From NCBI GenBank assembly GCA_025331125.1, contig JAOALB010000090.1, positions 124,001-188,000 on the forward strand: a stretch of DNA of 64,000 bases, written 5' to 3'. The translations under genes were made by a program, and so were the position numbers. Shown here piece by piece: positions 10,493 through 21,143 of the stretch; positions within the stretch are counted from its first letter, which is position 1; every line of letters begins with the position of its first letter. A model generated the notes under the pieces. The model saw only the letters and a program-made list of their open reading frames with translations, searched no databases and was not told the DNA's origin. This DNA comes from Mycogone perniciosa (Eukaryota > Ascomycota > Sordariomycetes > Hypocreales > Hypocreaceae).

Positions 10493-13337
10493 ATGTCTAC
10501 GTAAGAGGCTCTCTCTCCCCCTTCTCCCTGCTGATCCCGTTCAAAAAGATGCGCTGACTCGTATCGCATCACAGGACGACAAGCAACATCCTTTCCATAC
10601 CCTTCCGCCGTTCGACGCACATATCTCTCGCGACGACGATCCGACAGTACATCAACACCAAGTATGATCAGCATCCGGATATGTTCCAGCGCGATCTGGA
10701 GGCCATTGATGTGCTGCGCCGAGATGCCGTTCACGTGAGGGAGCCGCATCCGAGCGGCGTCAAGAAGCTACAAGCCTATGCTGGGCAGCTGGTGTGGGTT
10801 GGGGGCAAGTTTCCTATTGATGTGCGTGTCTCATATCTCTGCCATCTCTTCTTAATGGCAATGTCTCTGTGGCCAAGTGGCGGAAACGTGCTGACAATGT
10901 TGTTTGGGCAGATCGGCGCCGACTTCACCTGGTATCCTGCCCTGGGCTACAATACCGAACGACCGATGGTGCGCAACAACCTCAAGTACGAGCTTATGAA
11001 CATTCTCTACAACCTCGCCGCGCTATACTCCCAGTTAGCCATCAACACTCCCCGTGGAAACACTGAAGGCCTCAAGTCAGCAGCCAACTACTTCTCCCTG
11101 GCCGCTGGCGTTGTCGCACACATCCAAAAGTCCGTACTCCCCGAGCTGCGCATGTCGAATCCTCCCGAGGATATGGACACCCACACGCTTGAGTCTTTGA
11201 TGCAGCTCTTCCTGGCGCAGAGTCAAGAGTGTTTCTGGCAAAAGGCTGTTATGGACGGCTACAAGGATGCTTCGATTGCCAAATTGGCGGCTAGGGTCTC
11301 GGATCTGTACAATTTGGCGTCGGAGGCGGCGGTTAATAGCGAGGCTATTAGCAGTGCGTGGATACACCATATGAATGCGAAGCACCACCACTTTGCTGCG
11401 GCTGCGCAGTATCGTGCGGCGTGCGACTGTTTGGAGAAGAGGAGGTATGGAGAGGAGGTGGCGCGTTTGAAGGATGCTGTCGCCTGTGTGAACGAGGGCA
11501 TCAAGGAGACCCGAGGGGGATACCTCAATAAGACTGTCGTGGACGACTTGCAGGGGCTGAAGAGGAAGGCGGAAGAGGATCTGAAACGGGCAGAGAAGGA
11601 TAATGATATGATTTTTCTAAGTAAGTGTTCGGAACGCTTGGAAATCTGGTGCACTGGCTTACGAAACAGATCCTGTCCCGCCAAAGACAGAACTGAAGAT
11701 CTTGGAGAGGGCGAACATGGCTGTGGCTCGAACACCGCTCCAAGTTTCAAATCCTTACGACAGCTTGGGAGAGCAGGCCGAGTTTGGCCCCGCGCTGTTT
11801 TCCAAGCTCGTACCGTTCTCAGTACATGTAGCCATCTCAATTTACGAGGAGCGAAGAGACCGGATGGTGAACCAAAACGTCGTTCAAGAACTAGAAACCC
11901 TGACCGAGAAGATTCACACCATACTCAGTTCGCTTGGCCTGCCAGGGTCTTTGCAGGCATTGGAGAAGCCGCTTGGTCTCCCGCCAAATTTAGTTCAGCA
12001 CGCAGAGGAGATTCGACAAGCCGATGCGATCAACCGAATTCAAAAGAGTTTTGCCGATATCGAAAAATTGCGCACAGCAGATCTTGCCATATTCGAAGAA
12101 GGCAAGGCTGCGCTGGCTGCAGAATTAGAGGAGGATGAACAGCTGCTACGAAAATACGGAACAGATAGATGGTCTCGGCCAGAGAGCCAGAGCGACCCTC
12201 AAGGCTCCAAGCTGTGGGCCACGGCTGGCGAGATTGAGGGCTATTTCCAGAGCAGTCTCAGCAGTGATGGCGTTGTGCGGGATAAATATGCTGCGAATGA
12301 GGAACTGCTACAGATATTGTCTGGATCGGATCGCGCTTTGATGAACTACGTACCAGCGAGTTCGCAGGTGGAGTCGTCGAACGAGCTGAAGGCATCCGTT
12401 GGACGACTACGGAGCGCATACAACGACATATTGCGGTTGGAAAGTCGGCGTAGGAAGAAGGTAGAGAGCTTAAGGGACGCCGCTCGACGCGATGACATCA
12501 AGCCGGACATTCTCAAGGAAGCGGCCCGTCTGGAGCGGTCGTACCCGTCGACGGCCCTTGTTCCCGCGCATTTCGAAGACTTCTTTGAGAAGCGCCTTGA
12601 TAAGTTGTACGAGCCCGAAATCGAAGCCATGGACAGGGAAGCCCAGGAACAGGACAAGATTTTGGCGCAGCTAGATCGCGCGAGTCGAGAGTTTGAGGCG
12701 CAGAAGAGGGTGGTTGGAGGTAGGGGACACCGAGAGCGCGAGCAGGCTCTGCAGAAGTTGAACGGCGCGTACTTCAAGTATAAGGAGATTGTGAACAATC
12801 TTGAGGTGGGCAGGAAGTTCTACAATGACCTCAGCAAGATTGTCGGGCAGGGGTTTAGGGATGTTGTCAAGGCGTGGGTGGCGCAGAGGAGATTGGATGC
12901 GAGGACCTTGGAAGAGTGAGTGCCCTTCTCGCCTAACACAGCATGAGTACCTATGGAAAACTAACGAATGATTTAGGGAACTTAGCATGCCGCCGCTGTC
13001 CAACCTGAGCATCACCCACAATCATGCCACTGCTCAGAGTCCTCCAGCAGCGTATCCAGCGCAGCTAGCGGCACCCGTACAACAACGACCTTCTGGTTTT
13101 GCTCGAGCAGATGTCCAGAATCCTGCAGAGGCTTCAATACAGTCTTGGGCAGGGGAACCGGCGCAGCCAGTACAACAACCTCGGCCCGTACAGGTCCCAG
13201 CAACTCCGAGTACGTGGAATCCGTCTATGGGGATTAGATTCGGCGGACCTCCATCGGGTCCGAATGGACAGACCCAGGGACAGCAAGGGAGGGGAGCCGG
13301 AACATGGAATACGAATTCAGGAATTAGATTTGGGTGA
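10493..13337 (+). CDS. palA: pH-response regulator PalA/Rim20 (BRO1 domain)
   Basis: Five-exon model: 10493-10500, 10575-10821, 10912-11620, 11670-12915 and 12977-13337, giving 856 residues. All junctions are GT-AG and stay in phase. The first exon codes for only MST-. The BRO1 domain covers about residues 5-390 (SNILSIPFRRS, YDQHPDMFQRDLEAID, TWYPALGYNTERPMVRNN, QSQECFWQKAVMDGYKDAS). A V-shaped, coiled-coil-rich ALIX-type domain follows at about 400-740, and then a Pro/Gln-rich tail. PalA/Rim20 links the processed zinc-finger factor PacC/Rim101 and its protease PalB/Rim13 to ESCRT-III (Snf7/Vps32) on endosomes during ambient alkaline pH signalling. The tail ends with two near-copies of a TWN..xGIRFG motif. 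Intron 2 (10822-10911) is 90 bp with no in-frame stop. Confidence 0.93.
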
Positions 13338-13630
13338 AGAGTCATCTGGAATTTATACGAAGAGACGTTGTAGCATTGCTGATATATACGGAGTTTGGGG
13401 GAGTTTGTAGCTTTGAATTGGCATCAGCGGGAACGGGATAATTCGAGAAGATGCGAAGCTTGGAGACAATTGTGCACGAGATATACGGAGTAGATATCTC
13501 TATATTTATATTCAGGCCTTCTCCTCATCATATGTCGGATATGATGGCTCACGAGCAAGCAAACTCCATCTCCAGCCATAATCTTTGCTGGGCTATTTAA
13601 ATCTCTGCTGGAACCCGGCAGACAGACAAA

Positions 13631-13714
13631 GCCCGTGTAGCTCAGTGGTAGCAGCGCATCACTCGTATACACTGCGATATGATGAGGTCCGCCGTTCGAT
13701 CCGGCGTACGGGCA
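13631..13714 (+). tRNA. tRNA-Thr (anticodon CGT) with 11-base intron
   Basis: The acceptor stem pairs GCCCGTG with TACGGGC, with discriminator A at 13714. The anticodon stem is CATCA/TGATG and the T arm is CGCCG-TTCGATC-CGGCG. The anticodon CGT is followed by A37 and an inserted stretch of about 11 bases (tacactgcgat), the usual place for a eukaryotic tRNA intron. A run of T at 13718-13725 fits an RNA polymerase III terminator. The D stem has a C13-C22 mismatch, which is common. Confidence 0.9.
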
Positions 13715-14179
13715 CTCTTTTTTTTGTCTGCAGCTATTGCAGCTTCTATTACGAAGTAAACGAATGCACTGTTGTGTTTTATTTTTTTGCTTATAATCAG
13801 GTGGTTTGACATTATACTTAGCGCCCTAACTCTAGGCTTGCAACCTGTCACTTAAAAGTCCATCTAAAAGTCAACGGGTTCACTATACTCCGTATATCTA
13901 GGTAATACGAAGTAGTGCTTCCTGATATCTTCATGACCGTCTACCGCGAGTCGAAGTTAAACAGTATCAAACATGTGCAAATGAAATGGGTGCCCTCCAG
14001 CTCGTTGATGAGATGCAATTAAAGCAAGACTGAAATTCATATACGGTCCCAGCGCCACGATGCAACGTCATGTATATCCAAGAAAGCGTAACCTCAATAC
14101 ATCCCAGCAGCAATGATCAATCTTGCCCAATCCCATAAAGCCCAGAAAAGAAAAAGAAATCTTGCAGCGTAAAAACATT
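13715..14179. other. intergenic downstream of tRNA-Thr
   Basis: Contains the tRNA terminator, several palindrome half-sites (TACGAAGTA near 13751 and 13904, TACTCCGTA near 13886) and the presumed 3' untranslated region of the MCH1-like gene. No gene recognised. Confidence 0.5.
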
Positions 14180-16031
14180 CTATATGACAATCCCTTGATC
14201 GCTCCAGCCTCCCTTGCCCTTCCATGCCCAAAGCAGCATAAAACACGCTGCCACCACACATATGCCCTCGGCCCAAAACGTAGCAGCATAGCACTGCTTC
14301 CCATAACAGAACAAATCACTACTCTTGCTGTCATCGCCCAACTGCGATGGTCCCCCTGAGTGTTTTGCTCCCGCCTGATACACAGCGGAGTACACCAGCC
14401 CCCAGAATGTAGATCCCAAGGCAGGCAGCGTAGCAATAATGCCGAAATTCGTAGCGAAATTCTCCACGCCCCATATTATGGTCACGATGAGAGGTGTCAG
14501 ACTGAAGACGGCACCGTAGCCGGCTCCGACGAGGCCTGAGACGACCCAGAATCGGTCGGCGTGGTTTTGGGCCGCGCCACTGGCGAGGAATAACAAGCCG
14601 ATGGCGAGGAGCACACCGAAGAAGAGCATGAAGACCACGCGCGAAATAGTTAGGCGCTTTAACGGCGAGGAGGGACGTTGCGCAGTGACTTGAATGTGTT
14701 GAGTCTGGGGAGCCGGAGCGAGGATGTCGGTGAGGGTACCGATCATGAGACGCGCGATGGTGCTCGTAACGCCAAAGACGGACACATGAGTCGCGGCCGA
14801 GGTTTTGCTGGTGATGCCTTCGGTGACGGGGGGAGTGAGCGTGCCGATCACGGTGCCTAGGTTGTTGATGAAGGCTTCGCCCGGGCCGACCATGAGGAGA
14901 AAGGCCAGGGCAAAGGGCCACATGGTAGGGTCTGTCAGGAAGCGACGGGTCTCAGCGTTGAGGACCCAATTCTTCTTCCACTTTGCGTCGTCATCCAACG
15001 TAGTGCCATCCGCGTCGTTGTCGGCGGTGGTCGAAACAGCTCCATAGCCTCGCTCGGAGCGGCTGAGAAGAGAGCTTGCATCCAACAGCCCGCTCTGCTC
15101 GAGCTCTTCGATGGCCTCTTCGATCAGGTCTTGCTCGTCGACTACCTTGAGCGCAAACGTACCAATGATGCCCATGATGAACAGCAGAACAGCCAAGAAG
15201 ATGAAGAAGCGAAACACATCCAAATCGCCTTTCGACCCGTCCGGGTTCGTCTCCGAGAGGAACCGACTGGAGAACTGGCTCAACCACATGCCGCTGAGTC
15301 CAAAGCCAGTGATTGGCATTGCCAGTGCCAAACCCCTATACTTTCCCTTTCCAAAGTTCTTCGCGCACGTCGACACAGAGCCGATGTACATGGCACACGT
15401 CCCCGCGCCAATCATGACGAACGCAAACACCATCAGCGGATACGACCACTCGCTCCCCTCTGCATGAGTGATCTCGAGTGTGTTATACCCGTAGTCCGAC
15501 TTCTTATAGAGTCCCGCCGCAAGACTATAGCCTCCTCCAAACAACAGCGCCGAAAGCAGAGCCAACGGCGCGACGCCTACGCGGTCGCACACATAGCCCA
15601 GCACTGAGATGGGCAGGTACAGCGCGATAGAACTGCCGATGGCGACGCCATTGACTTGGAACTGAGTGTAGTGGAGACGCGATTGGAACTGCGGCGCGTA
15701 GAGAGAGAAGACGACGATGGAGCCGGCGCAGAGGGAGGAGAGGGTGGCGAAGATGAGGGAGACGAAGCGGATGATTTGCTTGGTCCTTATTTGGCGGCGG
15801 CGACGGCTGCTGGGCGAAGCGCCGGAGAAGGAGGAGGAGGAATCGAAGTCATCGTCATCGTCGTAGTCGTGATTGAGGAAGAGAATGGACGAGCGGTCAT
15901 CGTGATCGTGAGCGTGATCGTGGGTGGCAGTAGGAGAGGCGACGACAGAGGCGGCGACAGAGGCAGAGGGAGAGGGGAAGATGAGTTGCGGGTGGTCTCG
16001 TGCTTGTACTTGTGCTTGTGCTTGTGTCTGG

Positions 16032-16090
<59 letters not shown>

Positions 16091-16144
16091 TGATTGTGAT
16101 GGTGATGTTGGCAAGGAGGATGCCGAGGCCGAAGTCGGCGCCAT
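14180..16144 (-). CDS. MCH1-like major facilitator transporter
   Basis: Single-exon gene for a 654-residue protein of the monocarboxylate-transporter-like branch of the MFS. The chosen ATG at 16144 starts MAPTSASAS; the frame is open further upstream to 16264. A long cytosolic N-terminus carries a Gln-Ala repeat (about residues 15-45). About 12 hydrophobic segments follow (for example IRFVSLIFATLSSLCAGSIV and GLVGAGYGAVFSLTPLIVTI). The loop and segment around FINNLGTVIGTLTPP is typical of the fungal MCH1 group, which sits in the vacuolar membrane in yeast. Despite the name, yeast MCH1 is not a proven monocarboxylate carrier, so the substrate is unknown. Confidence 0.88.
16032..16090. repeat. 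(GCCTGA)n hexanucleotide repeat inside MCH1-like gene
   Basis: About ten near-perfect tandem copies of a 6-bp unit. On the minus strand it reads as alternating Gln and Ala codons in the cytosolic N-terminus of the transporter. Length changes by whole units would keep the frame. Confidence 0.95.
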
Positions 16145-16829
16145 GATGGGCGAAGCGATCGCGTATGTATGGTGGCGATCTATATGCGCGAGATGGTGCT
16201 GGCGCTGGTACGACACAGCGGATGAAGATAGAACGCTCAGGAAACAAACATGATGCGATGACAACCAAGAAACAAGTAAGAAAAAGGACGTTGGAGAGAC
16301 AGAGACAAAAACAGAGGCGGATAATTGCAGTTGGAGGAGAGAAAGAGAAAGGAGACAACAGGTCGCAAGATGGTGGCTTATAGGCGTGATAGTGCGCTAT
16401 GCAAGGGAGTCACGCTGTCTGTCCGCTGTCGTCAGCGGTCAGCACCAGACAGATGCGCTAACAAACGCCCCGGAAGCCAATCCGGATTAGGCCTGACAGT
16501 GCGCTGAAACAGCGGAAATAGCGGACCCTCACAGGTGCCGTCGTCCAGTGGACAGGCCCTGTCAGAATCATGTGGCAGCGGAAGGACTCGGGTGTGGTAC
16601 CCAGGATAATAAGGTATCCATGGACTTACACGAGACCCTCACTTAACAAACATAACATAATCATAATGCCCATCTTCACATGAATACAATTACTAGTTAA
16701 CAATACTGGTCAAGATCCTTGGTGAGTTCATTATTACGTATCATCATTGTACATGTTATCCATTATCCATACACATCGTCATCTGATCCTCCAATCCAAC
16801 CAGGATCGCCTCAGCCTCAGCCTCATCCC
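16145..16829. other. intergenic: promoter of MCH1-like gene and 3' end of F-box gene
   Basis: The MCH1-like gene starts on the left side reading leftwards, and the F-box gene ends on the right side. No further gene recognised. Confidence 0.5.
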
Positions 16830-18756
16830 TCACTTCTCAATCGTCTGCAAACTCGTCACGGACCTGCAATCCCACAGACTCGGCAGCCTCGGCGGCTCCA
16901 ACCGCTCTCCGGCCCTTGGCCACGGCGGATTCCTCGAAAACTCGTCGTCGCAGCCCTGCAGCCTCACTTCGTCGTCCCACGAGCACACCAAATACCCCAT
17001 TCCCGTTGTGAGGATAAGGAGATTCTCATCCACAAAGATCCGCCGTCCAAAGCCAATGGTGAGCATAAACTCGCAGATGTCGTTTTGCCGCCGACGTGCT
17101 GTCTTGTCAAGTCCTCTGCTGCGCTGTCCGTCTTCACCTTTCGAGCGACTCGGCTCCAACCACTCCATACTATAGGGGTATTCTCGGCCAATGAGGTACT
17201 CATCGAACCAGGTGATGATCAGCTGGTCGTCCCATGCTCGCACATCGAAACTCTTGACATGAGGGGGGTAGGGTCTCCTGGTAGTCTCGTATTCGTAGTG
17301 GATGAACGATTCAGTCAACACGTTGAAGCAGACAGCGATCCATTCCACCTCTTTCGTTCCGCGTTCCCATACTGAGCCCTCTTCGTGAAGTACGAATTGC
17401 GCTACGCCGACGGTGTACAGGCCGTGGGCGTTCATTTTCTGGCACGAAAGCGTGAAGCGCATTGCTGGGCATGAGTGTCGACTGTTGGGGTCGCGCTGAT
17501 ACTGAGGGTGCGAAAGTGAAGATTCGAATCGCCGGACCGGCTTGCCGTCTTCATACTTGACCACGACGACTGTGTGTATACGACGATCTATGGTGTGTAA
17601 GCAGTGATCTGTCTTATGGCCCAAAGCACATCTTACCAGGCGCTGCAGGAGAATTGAGCCAGACAACGTAGAGGACATCCGTGTCAGTCGGGTGAAACAT
17701 TACACCCGGCACGCCACCGAGATCCTTTTCCCAACCTGCTGGCCGATGATGCAGTTCGTCATGGTTAATCTCCAGTTCTGTCGCCTTGTCGCCCCAGGTC
17801 CACACAATCACATGGCCCTGTTTGGTCACGAAAGCAGCCATGTCGCCCTGAAGATAGCATCTGGCAAACTTTCCAGGGAGTGCGATGCGCTTCGAATCCA
17901 ACAGGTCCAGGTGAAACACCTGTCTGTCAGTCGTGCTAGGTCAGCATGCCGTTTGGCGGTGATGGAAAGAGAAGGCTCACATTGTCTGGCCGCCATCCAT
18001 CATGTGTGAATTGCCAGAGAACTGCGGCACACTCGAAGCCAGAACCACCAAGCTCTCGGTTACAGCCTGCAGCTGAAGCGGCCTTCCAGAGATGTAGTCA
18101 ATGCCAAAGCTGAACCTATGGCGTCTCCTCGTGCACAAATCGTCCACAATTACGTAGCAATTGCCCGGCTGCCACGCAATCTTGCCATTCTCATAGCAGA
18201 TGGTCAAGGGTGAGAATCCAAAATCCACCTGGCGCAAATCCTCCAACAGCTCCACGGTTGGCCGCTCATGATTCGTAAAGTAATTCGAGCTCCAGCCCAC
18301 GTCCCACGAGACAAACGCCCTCTTGTCGCCGCGCATCAAGTGTCTGCGCAGATATCTCTTTGCCGCTGCCAGGAACAAGACATGGCGATCGGGCACGTCG
18401 CCGCCATACAGCTCCAAGAGACCCGGGAAGAAGCGTCGGCATAGAGCTGTCGCCACAGCGCCCTGCGTCCATGTTTCGCGCCATGAGCGACAGACGCTGG
18501 CGCAGTTGAGGACGTCTTCGAGCCGAAGATGGGGCACAATGGATGCCAACACCTCGGGAGGCAGTTCGGTCAGGCCGGCAAAGCCCTGGATCCTGACATG
18601 GCCATCGCGGAACTGGTTGCGGATATAGAGGAGGTCCCAAGCCGAGAGATTGGCGAGAAACGAATCGATTGATGCGCGTCTTGGCCGAAGAAGCGTTGGT
18701 GTTGATGTTGGTTTTGGTGTTGGTTTTGAGTCAGGTGGGCTTGTAGTAGCACTCAT
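16830..18756 (-). CDS. F-box protein (large, C-terminal part of unknown fold)
   Basis: Three-exon model: 18756-17981, 17923-17637 and 17587-16830, giving 606 residues. Introns are 57 and 49 bp. The acceptor CTGACAG at 17924 is preferred over the AG four bases downstream because only the former keeps the frame. The N-terminus is Pro/Thr-rich. The F-box lies at about residues 65-105 (LTELPPEVLASIVPHLRLED, CASVCRSWRETW). It would bind Skp1 in an SCF ubiquitin ligase. The remaining 480 residues contain beta-strand-like stretches (CYVIVDDLCTRRRHRFSFGI, AAFVTKQGHVIVWTWG) resembling a beta-propeller substrate-binding region. Targets cannot be predicted. Confidence 0.82.
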
Positions 18757-19618
18757 AGCTCATGTGAGCCGAGGCGCAAGGCTCTTGACGCCAAGCAAAC
18801 AAGATCCAGGCTCCGATATCGCAAACACGTTCTGTATTACAGCTGCAGAGACTCAGATTAGAGAGAGGACCGAAGAACGATATTTGGTGCAAAAGGTGGC
18901 GTGTTTGGTGAGTTGTCTAGCAGCAGCAGCAACAGTTGTCAAGCCCTCTCAGCTCGCATGGCCACAGAAACAGCGTCACGTGCTCAAGCAGCCGCCAACT
19001 TTGATTTCTATGCAGAAAAAGAAAGAGATTGATAGGGTAGGTCAGTCGAGAAAGTGAAGCTTGGAAATATCCCCTTTTGGGGAAAAATATACCGAAGCCC
19101 GTGGTTTTATCATGGCGAAACAGAGGGGACCAAGAAAACGCTGCGTCTTATCTGATCGGCGATCCAGCGCCCTACAGATGTCATTCCCCTGCTAAGGGCG
19201 TCCACAATCACGGAACTCCATCAATATCCGTAGAGGCTAAAAATAGGGCGAATTGTTGCATTGTATTCTTACAGAGTAACATGAAGTACCTGGTATATAG
19301 AATTCGGGGGAGTAATAGGGGAAATCATGCTGGGGCAATATAAGCATGATTCTTCTGATTATTTGTAAAGACTTTATTCCTGTTATCTTCAAGAACTCAT
19401 GTTCGGACCCGAGTTCTCTATTTACCTCCCTGGACCCATCGAGATCGGTTGGCATCGGTTGAATCTTGTCTGTCTCTCCATATCCTCGTATCTCGTCATG
19501 ATTGCTAACATATGTAGATATAATCTACATATATATAGAGAGAGAGCGAAATATCATATAGAGCAGAATGTCAAATAGAGTGAATATCGTATAGAGTAAA
19601 TATCGTACAGAGTAAATA
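18757..19618. other. intergenic with AT-rich imperfect repeats
   Basis: The left part is the F-box gene promoter. The right end, about 19500-19620, is AT-rich and holds imperfect repeats such as ATCGTATAGAGTAAAT / ATCGTACAGAGTAAAT and a TATATATAGAGAGAGAG tract. No gene recognised. Confidence 0.5.
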
Positions 19619-20827
19619 TTACTGCATCACATCACTCCCATTCTGCCCATCATATGCCTCCATCTCTGCCCACCACTCCTTAATGCCCTTTACATCTAAC
19701 CACCCCATCTCCCACGGCTCCTCAAACCACCACCTGCTGCCTCCATTCACACCACTCTTCCCATCACTCGCATACTTCTTCAAACTCCCTCCATCAAACC
19801 TATGGTTCTTCACGCCCGTGAGCAACACCGCGCTGCCCACCTGGGGGCTAAACTCGTCTGCGTCGAGAAACACTGTCAAGTGCACTTGCTTCGCTGTCGA
19901 GGGGTCTGCGATCCGCGCGGTGCGCTGTTTCCCGGGGGGCAGATGTGAGGGCTCAACGGGGGAGAGGGAGACGATGATGGCGAGGACGTTGACGGACCAG
20001 TTTTGTGCGTAGGGGAGATGGGGGATGGAGCGCAGGGTGGTGAGTTTGAGGGGTACTTGATGGTTGTGCCAGTCTCGGGGGAGGGCGATGGGTTGATGGG
20101 CTGTTGAAGTCGATGCTGAAGCTGAAGCCGAAGCCGCAGCCGAAGCTGGAACTGGAACTGAAGTTGGAGGTGTTGGCTTTGTGGCTGTTGGCTTGGAAGA
20201 GAGAAAGGCAAAGGCCTCGGATGTTTTGAAAGCGTCCTCCATGTCGACATCTCCATCCTTTGAGGCTGATGCTTCGACGCTGGGACCTTGAGGGCTTTGC
20301 CCCGGGATTTGCGCCTTGTTCATCTCCTCCTCCTCCTCCTCCTCTTTGTCGTTCTTTATATCATTCTCCTTTAAGGGCTTCTCAATACCTCTGCCCTTCT
20401 GCTCACGCCTCCACATTGCCACATACGTCTCATTCCATCCAACCGTCTCCAACTCATTCACGATCAGATACGTCATACCTCTCGCACCCTCCTCTTCGCC
20501 TCCAACATCGTCCACAGCCTCCTCCAATCGGAGAATAAAATCATCGACTTGCACATAGCATCCCACGTAGACCTCTTTCCTATCCACCATGTAAAACCTG
20601 TCCGGATGTAAAAGCGCCTGCACACAAAGCTGTCCGTCGCCGAGCAGAAGACGAATTGCCTGAAACTCCCCCGATTCAGAGACGGACAGCACGTCTATGC
20701 CCTCGACTATAAACAAAGACCCGGGGCTGCAGCGGCGTAATCTCAGCATGTCTTTAATCACAGGCCTCAGTGTGAATGGCTCATATCCTGGCGCCGGCGT
20801 TATGGCGGTAGGGTCAAGGCGAGCCAT
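19619..20827 (-). CDS. OB-fold (RPA-like) nucleic acid-binding protein, uncharacterised
   Basis: Single-exon gene for a 402-residue protein, starting MARLDPTAITPAPGYEPF. Residues about 30-130 look like the first OB fold of RPA1-type proteins: PGSLFIVEGIDVLSV, a strand pair with RLLLGDGQLCVQALL, and TYLIVNELETVG. A second OB-like region at about 275-360 includes SVNVLAIIVSLSPVEP, ARIADPSTAKQVHLTVFL and GSAVLLTGVKNHRF. The two are joined by an acidic, Glu-rich and Ala/Ser-rich linker, part of it a low-complexity Ala-Ser tract. The layout suggests single-stranded DNA or telomere-related binding, but this is inference from fold-like patterns. It shares a 316-bp divergent promoter with the HAL2 gene. 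Confidence 0.65.
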   Translation of the reverse strand: MARLDPTAITPAPGYEPFTLRPVIKDMLRLRRCSPGSLFIVEGIDVLSVSESGEFQAIRLLLGDGQLCVQALLHPDRFYMVDRKEVYVGCYVQVDDFILRLEEAVDDVGGEEEGARGMTYLIVNELETVGWNETYVAMWRREQKGRGIEKPLKENDIKNDKEEEEEEEMNKAQIPGQSPQGPSVEASASKDGDVDMEDAFKTSEAFAFLSSKPTATKPTPPTSVPVPASAAASASASASTSTAHQPIALPRDWHNHQVPLKLTTLRSIPHLPYAQNWSVNVLAIIVSLSPVEPSHLPPGKQRTARIADPSTAKQVHLTVFLDADEFSPQVGSAVLLTGVKNHRFDGGSLKKYASDGKSGVNGGSRWWFEEPWEMGWLDVKGIKEWWAEMEAYDGQNGSDVMQ

Positions 20828-21143
20828 GTTTTCGTCTGATGTGATGTTTGCAGCACCATACGCATTTTACAGCAAACGGCCTTGATCATGAAAAATTATT
20901 TAAAAAAAACAGCATCCTCGCAAAAGTTGGGCTGCCAGCTGGTAACAAACGTGAATTCCACCAAAATTCACAAAAAATCAGGCTAAGATCATCAGCGCAT
21001 CCATGCACTTATCAGGTCTTTTCTCAATCGGGGCAAAACTTCCACCTTCACAACAACTCTCTTGTTTCTATTCACCCCCCAAAAGAGCACTCAACTCACT
21101 CACTCACTCACTCACTCATTTTTGCATCCCTGAAATTCTCGCC
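20828..21143. promoter_or_regulatory. divergent promoter region between OB-fold gene and HAL2 gene
   Basis: Starts of the two genes face away from each other across 316 bp, so one intergenic region must drive both. It contains an ACTCACTCACTCACTCACTC tract at about 21094-21117 just before the HAL2 start. Confidence 0.6.

Noticed and set aside
15656..16093. Plus-strand frame antisense to the MCH1-like gene ending in a Leu-Ser repeat
   Set aside because: It is the mirror of the hexanucleotide repeat and the acidic N-terminal codons; no independent evidence.
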